Assembly: GCA_016801845.1 (NCBI GenBank)
Contig: CM028926.1
Location: 11,556,501 to 11,620,500 of the forward strand
Length of the DNA: 64,000 nt
Source of the DNA: Polydactylus sextarius
Lineage: Eukaryota > Chordata > Actinopteri > Polynemidae
Direction: 5' to 3'
The notes beneath the pieces were generated by a model. That model saw only the letters and a list, made by a program, of their open reading frames with translations. It had not been told where the DNA came from and ran no database searches. Below, in pieces: positions 11,411-22,199 of the stretch (the stretch's first letter is position 1; each line of letters begins with the position of its first letter). Both the position numbers and the translations under genes were made by a program.

Positions 11411-13371
11411 CCAAGAATCAAAAGCAGATCAAACAATCTTCATGTTCAACAGAGCCGCCTTAACGAAGCATGAAATCTATCAAAGGAGCAGGAATAAAGG
11501 TCGTTCAATCAGAAAACTTAACTACAAGATGCACACTGGAAACTGAAACAATGGAGAGAAGGCACCAAAGGGTGGACTCTGACTGAGACACCAACTGATG
11601 CTGGACCCTGAGCCCCTGCCCCAGAGCTACAGGGTTTCCCAGCAGGTAGACTGGGCGTGGTCAGGTGGCAGGTTCAGCCCTGCACACCAAGGTGCCACGT
11701 AAGGTCAATACATCACTGGGGCCACACGAGGGAGCCACGCAAAGAATGACCAGGAAACATGTCACGTGTCAGGGAGTCTTTTCACACCGATTAAAATGTT
11801 GTCTGAAGATTCAGTAAAAACCTGTGGAAATCCAGCGTCATCGCTGACAAATAAATGTATATAGGGTCATTTAATGATGGATCATCATTAACAACTGAAG
11901 CTGTAACTGTCCAGAGGTCAGTGGGTCAGCGGTTTAATGAGGTGAACCAACGAACACGTGGCACTGATTGAGATGTACAGACTCCTCTGACAACAGGTTT
12001 TTACTTTGATCAGCTGTGACCTACTGAAATAATGAGACCTGAGGTGAAGCAACATGGCCGCTCTAGTTCTGCTTCAGGAAGAGAACAACAACGTGACTTG
12101 TTTGTCTCAGCGGTTTGTGTTTCTGTCTCTGTGTGGTTTGTGTTTTGTTGCTCTGATCAACCATAAGTACAATCTACTTTTAGTCAATGTTGCAGTGGAG
12201 GAGTCGCTGTTGAAAATCACCTCATGGTGTCAATTTAAAGTCTCTGCAGGCAAAAACTTCATCCGACTAATTATGAGTCCAAGTGAATCTCCAGGAAAAT
12301 AAAGTGTGTTCACACTGACAGATGTATATTTGTCCACGACAGAAACAACCAAGATGATGTTTCATGTGTACGTGATGTTTCTGTTGTGGTGTAAATATGG
12401 CAGATATGTATAGAAATGTATCAGTTGGATCTTAGAAGAAAGTTTTGAATGTTTCTTTGAATCAGTGTTTTTCTGTGTAGGACTCATCTATTATTGATTC
12501 TTCTTATGTCCACCAGCAGCTCACTCACAAACTCAACAGTCTCATTCTACAGGAGCTTAACGTCTGTTTATTTGCTCACAGTTCATTTCTCAGCTCTGAG
12601 TCGAGGATTTGAGCTGTTTCTCTCACACAGTAAAACACAGATGCTTCCTGGAACAGTTGTTTAACCAGAGTGGATGGTTGTAACTGTCATTGTGTTATTA
12701 AAGTGAAAAGTCACAGCTAACGGTGTGGAGGCTGCAGAGCAGAAAGACACACAGCTCGTCTGCTGCAGGAAAGGAAGTGCTGCCTCTCTGTCAACAGTTT
12801 GTTGTGAGTCCTAATAACCACAGAGAACAGATTCATATCTGCTGCTGTTCACACTCACGAAGCCTCCTCCCTCTCTGTGGTTTGTCTCTTAGTGCCCCCC
12901 CACACAGAGTTAAACTGAGCCCAGCGACACACAGAGACCACCCACCTGGAGGTCTCAGCCTCGGAGGAGTTTTTATGTGGAGTTTGTAGGTGTGGATATA
13001 TCTGATCAATGGAGTCCATTTTCTGTTTCTGATGAGTTTATTTTCTCAAATCACATTTCAATCCAAACAGGCCACACTCTGCACAATGTGTTAAACAGAA
13101 AGACGAGAAGAGAAAAATGTCTGGAAACCAGACGCTAATGATTCAGCTTCATTTTCTATCAATATACACGTCACAATTCAAAGTGGATACGGAGCATTAA
13201 AACAACACTATAGCGCAGAATTTAAACTGAGTAACTGTAAATGTGTGTGTGTGATACATGTATTGATCATCTTCAGGCTGACTGTATCTAAGCTGTGGAT
13301 AAAAAGAGACATTTGACATCAATGAGACGAAGCCACGAGATGCGACGGTGAGAACAGGCGAGCACAAAACG

Positions 13372-13417
13372 GTCGGTCGGTCGGTCGGTCGGTCGGTCGG
13401 TCGGTCGGTCGGTCGGC
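13372..13417. repeat. TCGG tetranucleotide microsatellite
   Basis: About eleven TCGG units just past the TRGC2 stop codon; the cassette-1 counterpart (about 1974-2000) has roughly six to seven. It lies in the presumed 3' UTR of the gamma constant gene. Confidence 0.9.
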
Positions 13418-13438
13418 ACGTGAGCAGTTGGAGGACGC

Positions 13439-13569
13439 TCACTTGTTTGTGAGGCTCATCAGCAGAGAGAGTCCACAGCAGTACACCAGACTCTTCACTA
13501 TCAGCACTGTGTAGAGCAGACAGAGCAGCTTCACCCTGCACTGAGGCTGGAGAGGATCCAGGGGAAGCA
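13439..13569 (-). CDS. TRG constant gene 2, transmembrane/cytoplasmic exon
   Basis: Same boundaries, length and coding as 2023-2153: stalk, membrane segment with central Lys, tail ending LTNK, stop at 13,439-13,441. The exon itself is intact, but the upstream C exon of this copy is frameshifted, so it may never be translated in frame. Confidence 0.75.
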
Positions 13570-13763
13570 CTGCAACAGAAAAGGATTCAAACAGAAATCA
13601 GTCAGCGGTCTGCTGCTCTGCTGTCTTTGACAGCGTCTCCACATGAAGCTGAAGTGTATGTTGAAATGGTTCAGTGATGAGCACACAGTGAACACACTGA
13701 TATGAGCCTAACTGCAGCACAACATTGGAGCTGTCCGTGCAGAGAGGCAGCAGGTGATCTTAC

Positions 13764-13838
13764 AGTCAGCTTGCTGCAGAGCTGCCGGGGCTGGTGGATT
13801 TCTCTCTGGAGGACAGGAGGCTGCTGGAGCTGGAACCT
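13764..13838 (-). CDS. TRG constant gene 2, connecting-peptide exon
   Basis: A 75-base exon equal to 2348-2422 (offset 11,416), with the same acceptor, donor and single stalk cysteine. Confidence 0.75.
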
Positions 13839-13970
13839 CTGAAACACAAAAGGAGTCAAATGTTTGGAGTTGCACTGAGAAACGTCAGCGGTCTGCTGCT
13901 CTGCTGTCTTTGACAGCGTCTCCACATGAAGCCCGATCACTGCTCAACACAGTCACCGAGCCGTCGTTAC

Positions 13971-14278
13971 CGTGATCTGTCTGGGCCTCCACTCTTCCCC
14001 CCTCGTGGTTGACGCAGCAGCGGTATCTATACGTGCTGTCCTCTGTCTGACTGATCACCAAGATGGAGGCGGCGCGTCCCGACACTCTGATCTCCAGCTG
14101 CTCTACGTCTTTAGGGGTCACCTCCTCCAGAGAACCGTCCTTCTTCTGTGTCTTTCCAGGAGAACTGGACCCGAGGAGGAAACATGCCTGAGGCCAGACA
14201 CAGCAGGGAGCTCTTCTCTCCGGGGGGCTCTGGATGCTGCTGGGTACACACTCACCCTGGGCTTCACTACCTGCTCAT
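13971..14278 (-). pseudogene. TRG constant gene 2, Ig-C exon with two frame-breaking indels
   Basis: Same exon as 2555-2863 but 308 bases. Relative to copy 1 it lacks two bases in the tract near 14,218 (ctcttctctcc instead of ctcttctcctccc) and gains one base near 14,150 (gtgtctttcc instead of gtcttttcc). The frame is lost after SRAPR and meets a stop before the second half of the domain. The second half (from about 14,121, TPKDVEQLEIR) is open, but in another frame. Splice sites are intact; the acceptor tctcaatcag is better than that of copy 1. Either a decayed constant gene or two sequencing/assembly errors. Confidence 0.75.
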
Positions 14279-14661
14279 CTGATTGAGATTAACACACACA
14301 CACATTCACACAGTCAACAGCAGCTTCCAGCACTGCACTGCATTCAGTCTGATCCTGGAAACTACATGGACTCTGATCACTAAACTACTCATCAATACAG
14401 CACAAAGTTCACACATATACTGGATTCACCTTCACATATATTTACTGTGCTACATATCATGGTTCTATATTATGTTCATCATCAGAGAAACATCAAGTTA
14501 CACAAAGTCAAAGACGGACACAGTGTTTCAATTCTTTACATTCATATTGAACTTTTAGAAATCACACGTGTCGTCATCATATTATATTAGTATATTTACA
14601 GTATGTTGACAACACGGTTGTCATGAAAAGACATATTTAGCGTTATTTAAATACCATGACA

Positions 14662-15665
14662 GTCATAAGTAGAGATGCACCGATTGTCATTTTCTGGGCC
14701 CGTTCTGATTTTTCATACTTTGACCTGACGATAGCGATTTTGGCCGATTCCCGTTTCATTTGTTCTAACTACTTTACAGCTCACACAAAGATTTATTTTC
14801 TGATGATCTTTTCTTTAATACAACATTTTAACATAGAAATAGAAGCAGATTTTCAACGGTGGAAAACTCGAACATCTCAAACAAAGAAACAACAAACGGG
14901 TTTTGTTCTTTGTCCAAATCTAACTTCAGGTGTGGTATTAAAACATAATAATTCACACACATTTAAACAGTGCAGTGTTACAGAACAACCACTTTCTTCT
15001 TTTCACGTTCAATATCCAACTAAAAACACTAAAACTATTTTCAGTGGTTCATCTGGACATAACACTCCAGCGTATCAGAGAACGGTGATTAAATATTTTG
15101 GCCGTATCTCTCTTTGGTGCGTCACTTTGTAGACGGTCCCTGAGCACTCGTCTCTCAGCCGACTGCTAACGGACCAATGTGACTCCTACAAGGCAGAGGA
15201 CGGCTGGTTTGGATGAAAACGGGCTTGTAGCTCACGGTCTACCTTAGCGCAGTTAGAAAGACCTTGGTGTCCTTGGTGTTTTTGTAACGTTTGACTTGTG
15301 ACTTATTGACCCGGGAGTTTCCAATCAGTGAATATGTTTCCAAGTTGATCGAACTCTAATCAGACCGGTAGCGACAGTTTTTGGTGTCGTCCCTCCACGC
15401 CCTACTTTGGCCTCGCAGGTGTTGCGTGTTGTAAACTTGTCGTCTTCTTCAGACACGCTGAAGAGTTTCCATAAGCGCTGACATGTTGGAGCTTAATCTG
15501 TGCCACTTGTACATGTGTGTGCCGTGAACCGCTGTGAGATTGATGATCGTGTGGTGCACGAGTGCATTTGAGCCACATAAAATCATCACGTTTTAGAGCC
15601 AGCGATCGTCGCCGGTCACGGACCATCACGTGAAAACCGTCAATCGGTGCATCCCCAGTCATGAG
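14662..15665. mobile_element. Non-autonomous hAT-like element (copy 2)
   Basis: Element 14,670-15,657 flanked by gtcataag (14,662-14,669) and gtcatgag (15,658-15,665). Same insertion as 3252-4238, carried along by the duplication, with a few single-base indels. Confidence 0.75.
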
Positions 15666-16673
15666 ATATATACAGTGTTAACTGCATATTTCACAACATC
15701 AATAACATTACAGGGTTTTATTCCTCATAGAAAACACAAACACATTTACCGTGATATATTTAGGTTATAGTTATATATATATTTACAGCCAAAGACGTGT
15801 GAAGGTGTTTGTGTGTTTTCTTATACCTACACAGGTATAGGTAGAATTACTCCATGTCAACATTAACAACTGGTCTGTGGCTGATGCTCATTGACATTTT
15901 GTGTCAGATAAATATATTATATATTGATCATAATCTGAGGATTCAAACATTTACACTCACACTATTTTGAATCAACTCTACATTAAACTAAAGACGTGTT
16001 TTGGTTGAAGAAATATTTACAGAACAGTTATTATCAGAAAACAAATAGAATAAAGACAATATAGAACTTATTTTTCTTCTAACGATTCCAGATATATTTC
16101 ACATTATTGTTAATATGTCCAACACAAACAGACACATTCACCATCATATAAAGAGCGGTGACATTCATCACATGTACAGTTTTAACCTCATATAAAACAG
16201 ATTTACTGTCAGTCAGTGTAATATATACTATGGTGGTATAGATCTGTATATATCATCATGTATGATATGTTATATACATAGAAAATGTACATGTCAGTCT
16301 GGTCATTATATTTAACCTACACTCATCATATATTCACATATTCTTCTCTTATAAATATTTGTCATTTCTAATGTTTCATTGATTTTTATGTAAATAACTG
16401 CTTCCTTGTCTTTTTTATTGTTCCAGTCTTTAGGTTTTCAGGTAAAGTCTTTTTATAATAGTTTTGATCCTATTTATCTTCTGATAGAGTCTTTACTGTT
16501 CTCTTTTTTACACAGTCAGGAGAGTTGAAATGTCATGTCACTACTGCTGTACTCTGTACAACTAGTGACAAATAAAACATCTGACATTTTCAACCTTGAG
16601 CAGAAACTCACTTAAAACACATTTTCAACGTCTTCAATAAAACGAGTGAAGGAAAATAAATGTTTGTTCTTAC

Positions 16674-16732
16674 CTGTTACAAACAGTTCAGTTCCAGAGA
16701 TAAAGGGATCAAGGTACCATCCTGATGTATCA
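16674..16732 (-). CDS. TRG joining segment 2, altered FGXG motif
   Basis: A 59-base J reading DTSGWYLDPFISGTELFVT, with donor gtaagaac. The 3' half is identical to J1, but where J1 has F-G-P-G this copy reads F-I-S-G, losing the first conserved glycine of the J bulge. Its 5' part (SGWYLDPF) looks like a more typical gamma J than J1. Functionality is doubtful. Confidence 0.8.
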
Positions 16733-16760
16733 CACAGTGAAAATCACTAATACAAAAACC
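16733..16760 (-). promoter_or_regulatory. 12-bp-spacer recombination signal of J2
   Basis: CACAGTG (16,733-16,739), a 12-base spacer and ACAAAAACC (16,752-16,760) on the plus strand. Identical to the J1 signal, so recombination competence is retained even though the coding part changed. Confidence 0.92.
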
Positions 16761-16910
16761 CATGTGCTGTTGAACGTGTCCTCTGACGTGAGTGAGTCCA
16801 CATTATGAACCAGGATCATATTTCAGCTCCATGATGTGTTTCTCTAATGTTCATATCAACATGACTGTCTCTTCTTTTCTTCTCTTTTTGTTCACAATCA
16901 AACATTTTGT

Positions 16911-17063
16911 GGCGCCCCGCGTTGGTGCCTTCTCTTTGCAGCGTTCAACGGTTCGAGTCCCGACCGAGACCAACTTTGCTGCGTGTCGTTCCCCCGCTGT
17001 CCTCTTCTGTTTCCTGTCAGTCTTCACTGTCCCTGTCAATAAAGGTAAAAATGACCAGAAATA
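16911..17063 (+). mobile_element. tRNA-derived SINE (copy 2)
   Basis: Same SINE as 5486-5638, with B-box ggttcgagtcc and the tail aataaaggtaaaaatgacc. Confidence 0.65.
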
Positions 17064-17569
17064 ACTTTAAAAACAATCAAAGGTTTCAACAAAGTTGATT
17101 GTAACAGTATAAAATGTCTCTTCCTGGTCTCCCTCTCTTCTTTCTCCCCCTCTCCTCCACCCTCCTCCCTCCATTTCCTCCTTCTTATCTCTTTTCTCTT
17201 TTCACCTCAACCACACTGTTGTAACCACCTGTACATTTTGAATGAAAAACAAACTGGAATATGAACAGAATTACAAGAACACACTGAATCAACACGTCTG
17301 ATGTAAACTAATAAATGGAAGTGTAAATAAACAGAAACTAGTTTTAAGATGAACTTTCATCCTGTTCATAGTTAATGTTCACATACATTTACAAATTCAA
17401 CATCATTCACAAATAATTATTGTTCATGTAACAGATGAAACTGTTAACGTTCAGTTTAACCTTGTAAAGTTTAACACTGTAAATATAAATGTAAAAATAA
17501 CAAAGTTTTGTCATTTTACATAGATCAGTCTGTCAGTGAACAGATTTGTAGTGTAATTAAACTTTTAAA

Positions 17570-18175
17570 GCTGCAGTAATCAAACCATTACTTAAAAAGC
17601 TACTCTGGACCCAGGTGATCTAGATAATTATAGACCCATATCAAATCTCCCTTTTATGTCCAAAATCCTGGAGAAAGTTGTTGCTGCTCAACTATGTGAT
17701 TACTTACATGAGAATAGTCTTTATGAGGATTTCCAGTCAGGGTTCAGACTCATCATAGCACAGAAACAGCATTAGTGAAAGTTACCAACGACCTTCTTAT
17801 GGCCTCTGACAATGGACTTGTCTCTGTTCTTGTCCTGCTGGATCTTAGTGCTGCGTTTGACACAATTGATCATAACATCCTGTTACATAGACTAGAACAT
17901 GTTGTTGGATCAGAGTCACTGCACTTTCTTGGTTTAAGTCGTATCTATCAGATAGATTCAGTTTGTTCATGTAAACAATGAGTCTTCCACATGTACTGCA
18001 GTTAGTCATGGAGTTCCACAGGGTTCTGTGTTAGGACCAATCCTCTTTATCTTGTACATGCTTCCCTTAGGAAACATCACCAGGAAGCACAATATAAACT
18101 TCCATTGTTATGCAGACGATACCCAGCTGTACTTATCTATGAAACCAGATGAAACTAACCAGAGTCCTGGACTAG
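17570..18175 (+). mobile_element. LINE (L2-like) reverse transcriptase fragment
   Basis: Translates in broken frames as PLLKKATLDPGDLDNYRPIS, then VLLDLSAAFDTIDHNILLHR (about 17,836-17,895), GVPQGSVLGPILFILY (about 18,010-18,057) and the catalytic box CYADDTQLYLSM (about 18,109-18,140). Frameshifts near 17,755 and 17,935 show that it is dead. The wording is that of fish L2-type elements. Confidence 0.82.
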
Positions 18176-18184
18176 GAAGCAGGA

Positions 18185-18600
18185 CTAGTTGATATCACGG
18201 TAACTTCAGGGTTAACTCTGGTCTCCGTCCTACGAAGGTGGTTCACTTCTCACCGGGCTACGTCTCCATGGTAACTGATGCTGAACTAACCTGCTCCGGA
18301 GCAGGTCATGTTCCAGATCAGAGGTCGGAGCCTATAAAAGCTCCGCCCTCCGACCAATCAGTTCTCTAGAAAATGTCTGGTCTTTTTATTGAAGATCCGT
18401 GGAGCTCGGTGTCGGATTGAGAGAGGGTCTCTGAGGAGGACCGGGGTTTTTAGAGACCAGAACCCTCTGGTCTTTCACATCATTATTTATTGGAGCGTCA
18501 CTTATATATCTGTGATCTCCTCAAACCGCTGACGTTGCCAGTGACACAGTGGAGCTGACTGTCCCTCAGACAGTAGCACTGCTGCGTTATTGACTCCTAC
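18185..18600 (+). mobile_element. Degraded Harbinger-like transposon remnant
   Basis: Begins cacggtaacttcagggttaa, followed by a promoter-like stretch (cctataaaagctccgccctc) and broken frames reading MSGLFIEDPWSS, YLLERHLYICDLLKPL and ELTVPQTVALLRY. These resemble the N-terminal part of HARBI1-type transposases in fish. Several stops. Assigned from memory of the family, so moderate. Confidence 0.5.
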
Positions 18601-19021
18601 AATAATTAACTAGGATATTAAATAACTGGATTTTATTATCGACACATTGTACAAATGCTCCTGTTTGGAGCTGCCAGGGTCCGACGACACACCCCCGTCA
18701 CCTTCATTAACTGAGCTTGTCGTCCTGAACCAGAGACTGACTGACACTGAAACTGGACTTGGACGTATCAGAGATGAAAGTTTCCTACTGACACTTTGAA
18801 TCATGTTCTCATATTTAGTTGTATTGTTTTGTGGCGCTAGGGTTGCAGCTGAACATGAAGGTTAAAGTTGTATCAGCCTATTCACTGTAACAACAGTCTA
18901 GATTTCAGCATCATTCATTTGATTTTAATTTAATTCCAGTCACATCTACTCGTCTCTGTGTTGCTGTGAAACTACAACAACTTTACGTCGACACAATTGA
19001 TCTTTTACCAGCTTCTGTTCA

Positions 19022-19245
19022 GTTTCTAGCAGCTGCCACCGTGTTGCTTTTTTCCTGGATTATCGGCGGTTTTCCTCATGTTGTTGTAAAATCATCATCT
19101 GCTCTTCGGCTGTGAAGTCTCCGCTCTGCTACGGTTCTTTCATGTTTGTGATTGGACGTCTGCTGCAAACTCCGCCTCTTTTATGTGAACGCTCACATCT
19201 AGACTGGAAACACTTGGTTGACTGATGGAGTTGATGAGCAGCTTC
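19022..19245 (+). repeat. Dispersed element, inverted partner of 10,385-10,612
   Basis: About 224 bases closely matching the reverse complement of the copy near 10.5 kb, lying between V2 and J2. Confidence 0.75.
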
Positions 19246-20029
19246 TTAGTACCGCTTGGCCAGACTGCGATTGTTAGGATTAGTGAAGCCAGATAACTGA
19301 AAGAGATCCTGGGTAAGTTGAACTTGCTTCGTAGTCCAGGACTTTGGTCATCAAACTTCAGGATTGTCTTAGAGACATAAAGACCTCATCTCAGACTGAT
19401 CAATCCCTCACAAACTGGGTTGAGTTCTGCCTTTTGTTTCTCACTGTTTGTCACCACTGTAACATTTGTAGACACTTTTATCATATGTTCTTTCTTCCCA
19501 CAGAACAGATCATATAGCTGATGATACTGCTGTGATGCAGGGAAATGGAGATGATGCTGCAGGAGAAAGTTATAATGCAGCAACAGGAGAGGCCGATGAA
19601 ACTGTCATGATACAGGAGACTTGAGACACACGAGGGGAGTCTAGCGTCGGGAACAAAAGGGAAACATTAAGGATGCCTTCCAAACAATTAATCGCAGTGA
19701 TGCAAACAAACTAGGGCCAGAAGGAGCAGAACACCTGATGTTAAACCTGAAGACCACCGGCCATTGAAATGGGATAATGCTTCAGGATCTGATGGAGTGG
19801 CCATCAGATCCTGATGGACATAATGGACAGTGATGAAGATGAGGGTGACTGCTAGTCACATGACTCATCAGAGGTATTATAATGCTTGTAGGCAGCGACA
19901 TGAATTAGATGTCAGTGGCTGTTTGTCGTCACGTAAGAAATCTATTCTTTATGACACCACGTGTGCACCTGCTGTCTCCGGCCCCTGACCTGTGCTGACA
20001 GTCTCACCCCTCCCACCCTCCTTGATTCC

Positions 20030-20600
20030 TCCACAGCTTCTTTCATGCTGCTCAACACTGGCTCTGTAAATAACGAAGCCCTGCTGATAAATTACATTAT
20101 CACGGACCAAAAGTTGGATTTTCTACTTCTCACTGGCAAAACCAGCAGGATTTTGTTACTCTCAACCAAGCCACTCCCCCTGGTCAAGTGTATCTCTAGA
20201 AACCTGTTCTGTTGTCCGTGATGGTGGACTGGCGGTCATACACCGAGATGACATTCAGGTCAAGGAAATCCCTGCTCCTGTTATAACATCGTTTGAGTGT
20301 AATACATCATCGCTCCCTGGACCTCCTGGACTCCTGGTTGTCCTCATCAGCCCCCTCCACCCCCCACCCAAGGCCTCCACCATCTTTTTGTCTGAGCTCA
20401 CAGAGCTTCTGACCTCTCTGTGCTCTAAGTTTCCATCCACTCTCCTGCTTGGTGATTAAACATCCATGTTGATTCCTCCAGCTGCAGCCTTGATGCTGAC
20501 TTCCTCTCTCTACTGGACTGCCACAACTTCACTCAACACGTCCAGGACCCCACCCACACCAGAGGTCACACTTTCACGAGGACTTTGGCCTTACAGAGAG
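20030..20600 (+). mobile_element. LINE endonuclease-domain fragment
   Basis: Plus-strand translation includes LLNTGSVNNEALLINYIITD and a downstream stretch reading VLHS..SLPGPPGLLVVLIS-like and FPSTLLLGD. This is the apurinic-endonuclease part of an L2-type LINE. It lies downstream of the RT fragment at 17.6 kb, opposite to the order in an intact element, so it is a separate insertion or a rearranged piece. Confidence 0.65.
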
Positions 20601-21084
20601 GACCATGATCTGTGAGCATCCTGGCAGCATCATGAACAGGTGATTTAGACAAACATGTTAATTTAAGAAGGTGATGATGTGTTGTCTCATGTTTCACTGT
20701 TTGTCATGTATGAACCTTAAATGCTGCAGTATTGTACAGTCACACTGTTACCTCAGTATAACTGCTGCTGCTTCACTTCATGGTTCTTCTCCACCAACCA
20801 TGAACTGTTGACGAGACCAACTGTGCTGTTTAGATTTTACTATTTTTATTTTTACTGTTTAATCCTGAGAGCTTCTTGTTTTATTATTGTGCTTCTGTAT
20901 TTCTTCTTTGTCCTCACTGTGTGGAACAACAGGAAAGCTGCTGAAATATCTGCTCAGATATGAATCAATATCAAATCAAATGAAGACAAACTGTGTGAGA
21001 TGGAGGTGAAATATGTGAAGCTGGGCTGTGGTTTACTGCTCTCTTCCTGTCACTGACTCTGTTTGACATCTGTTCATCTGTTCA

Positions 21085-21122
21085 GGTTTTTGTTCAGGCT
21101 TCACGCAGCTTTTCTCACTGTG
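21085..21122 (-). promoter_or_regulatory. 23-type recombination signal of V2
   Basis: GGTTTTTGT (21,085-21,093), a 22-base spacer and CACTGTG (21,116-21,122) on the plus strand; same as for V1. Confidence 0.92.
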
Positions 21123-21429
21123 GAAACTAAACAGGCGCAGTAGTAGGAGGCTTTATGAGAGATTTCAACTGTCTTTATCTCCAATTCACACATGTTCTGT
21201 TCACACTTAGCTGAGAAATCATCTTTCTGAGGATGATTGGAATTTGGAGTAACAGAACCACTGCTCTTACGCAAATAAAGAATCTGTGTGAATGTTTCTG
21301 TCTTTTTCTTCTGGAGCCAGTATATATAACCACTACTACACTGTTGAGTTTGACAGGTGATGGAGACACTTTGACCAACTGTCCTGGTCAATGTTACCTG
21401 GTCCTGAGTCAGCTGTGCTGCCATCAGCG
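21123..21429 (-). CDS. TRG variable exon, V2
   Basis: V exon of the same 307-base length as V1, intact. FR1 reads MAAQLTQDQVTLTRTVG, with Cys in SITCQTQQC, Trp in YIYWLQKKKTETF, HPQKDDFSAKCEQNM and YYCACLVS at the end. CDR1 (SSGYIY versus SGNWIY) and the CDR2/FR3 start (LRKSSGSVTPNSN versus IDKSDGEIRSNSN) are replaced wholesale relative to V1. Likely usable with J1-C1 by deletional rearrangement if J2-C2 is dead: it lies upstream of everything on the minus strand. Confidence 0.87.
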
Positions 21430-21521
21430 CTGTAGAGAAGCAGACAGACAGATGAAGGTCAGTGTGACAGTGTTTGTTAAAGGTTGAGTTTGTTGGCTCC
21501 TGATTGGCTGGAAACACTCAC

Positions 21522-21564
21522 CTGAACACAGACAGCACAGAGCAGCAGCAGGGAGGAAAAGCAT
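21522..21564 (-). CDS. TRG V2 leader exon
   Basis: Same 43-base leader as V1 (ATG at 21,562-21,564; MLFLPAAALCCLCS), with donor gtgagtgt. Confidence 0.87.
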
Positions 21565-22199
21565 TTTGTGCCGTGGTGTTTCCTCTGGTGAACCTGGGGA
21601 GAAGTGGCGCTCTGATGCAGCTGAGGTCAAACCAGGACGAGCCGCCAGATCAGACCGGGACCACGTGGTTTCTAACGGGTCCTCAAAGCTCCCGTCGGCC
21701 CCCGCGGCCCACAGAGAAGCCGACTGACGGCTCAGCTCAAGCTGTCGTGTGGTTTTCCGCTGAGTGGGAGGGTTTTAAAGGGGAAAGAAACATGACAAAC
21801 TCTGCTGAGTTGAACAGTGAAAATGATCATTTCGTGGCAGCAACATTAAAGTATAAAAAGCTTCTGTTTGTCAGTGTGTGACTGGTCAAACTGAGACCTT
21901 CAGTCTCCAACATGCTGTTTGTGTTCAACCTTCAAATGTCTGCTGCTGAAAAAGAGTTTTCAACAGAGACCAGGACCCTGAAGCCAAACTGGTCCTGATA
22001 GTCAGAGCAGCAGCTAGCATGGCTGCCATCAGTGTGTGAGGCTAAATGTAAAGACTGTGGATCGAAGCTTCATTCAAATACACACATTTACCACATGTAT
22101 ATATGTGCTTTAACATACAGTATGTGACATCAGCTCCATCTGCTCTGTGCTGCTGCTGTCAGGAAGAAAACTGACTCTCTGCTGCCCTCTGGTGGCTCA

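Larger units (their letters stand above)
17309..20865. other. Copy-2-specific J-V interval
   Basis: 3.6 kb without a close counterpart in cassette 1. Holds an L2-type RT fragment, a Harbinger-like remnant, the inverted dispersed element and a LINE endonuclease fragment. The stretch 19,250-20,000 shows nothing I recognise. Confidence 0.7.
11411..22199. repeat. TRG cassette duplication, copy 2
   Basis: Second copy of the 1-10,106 unit. It keeps the hAT element, SINE, J, V and C in the same order. It differs by a longer TCGG tract, different J-V interval content and damaging changes in J and C. Homology may extend left of 11,411, but copy 1 is cut by the window edge. Confidence 0.9.
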
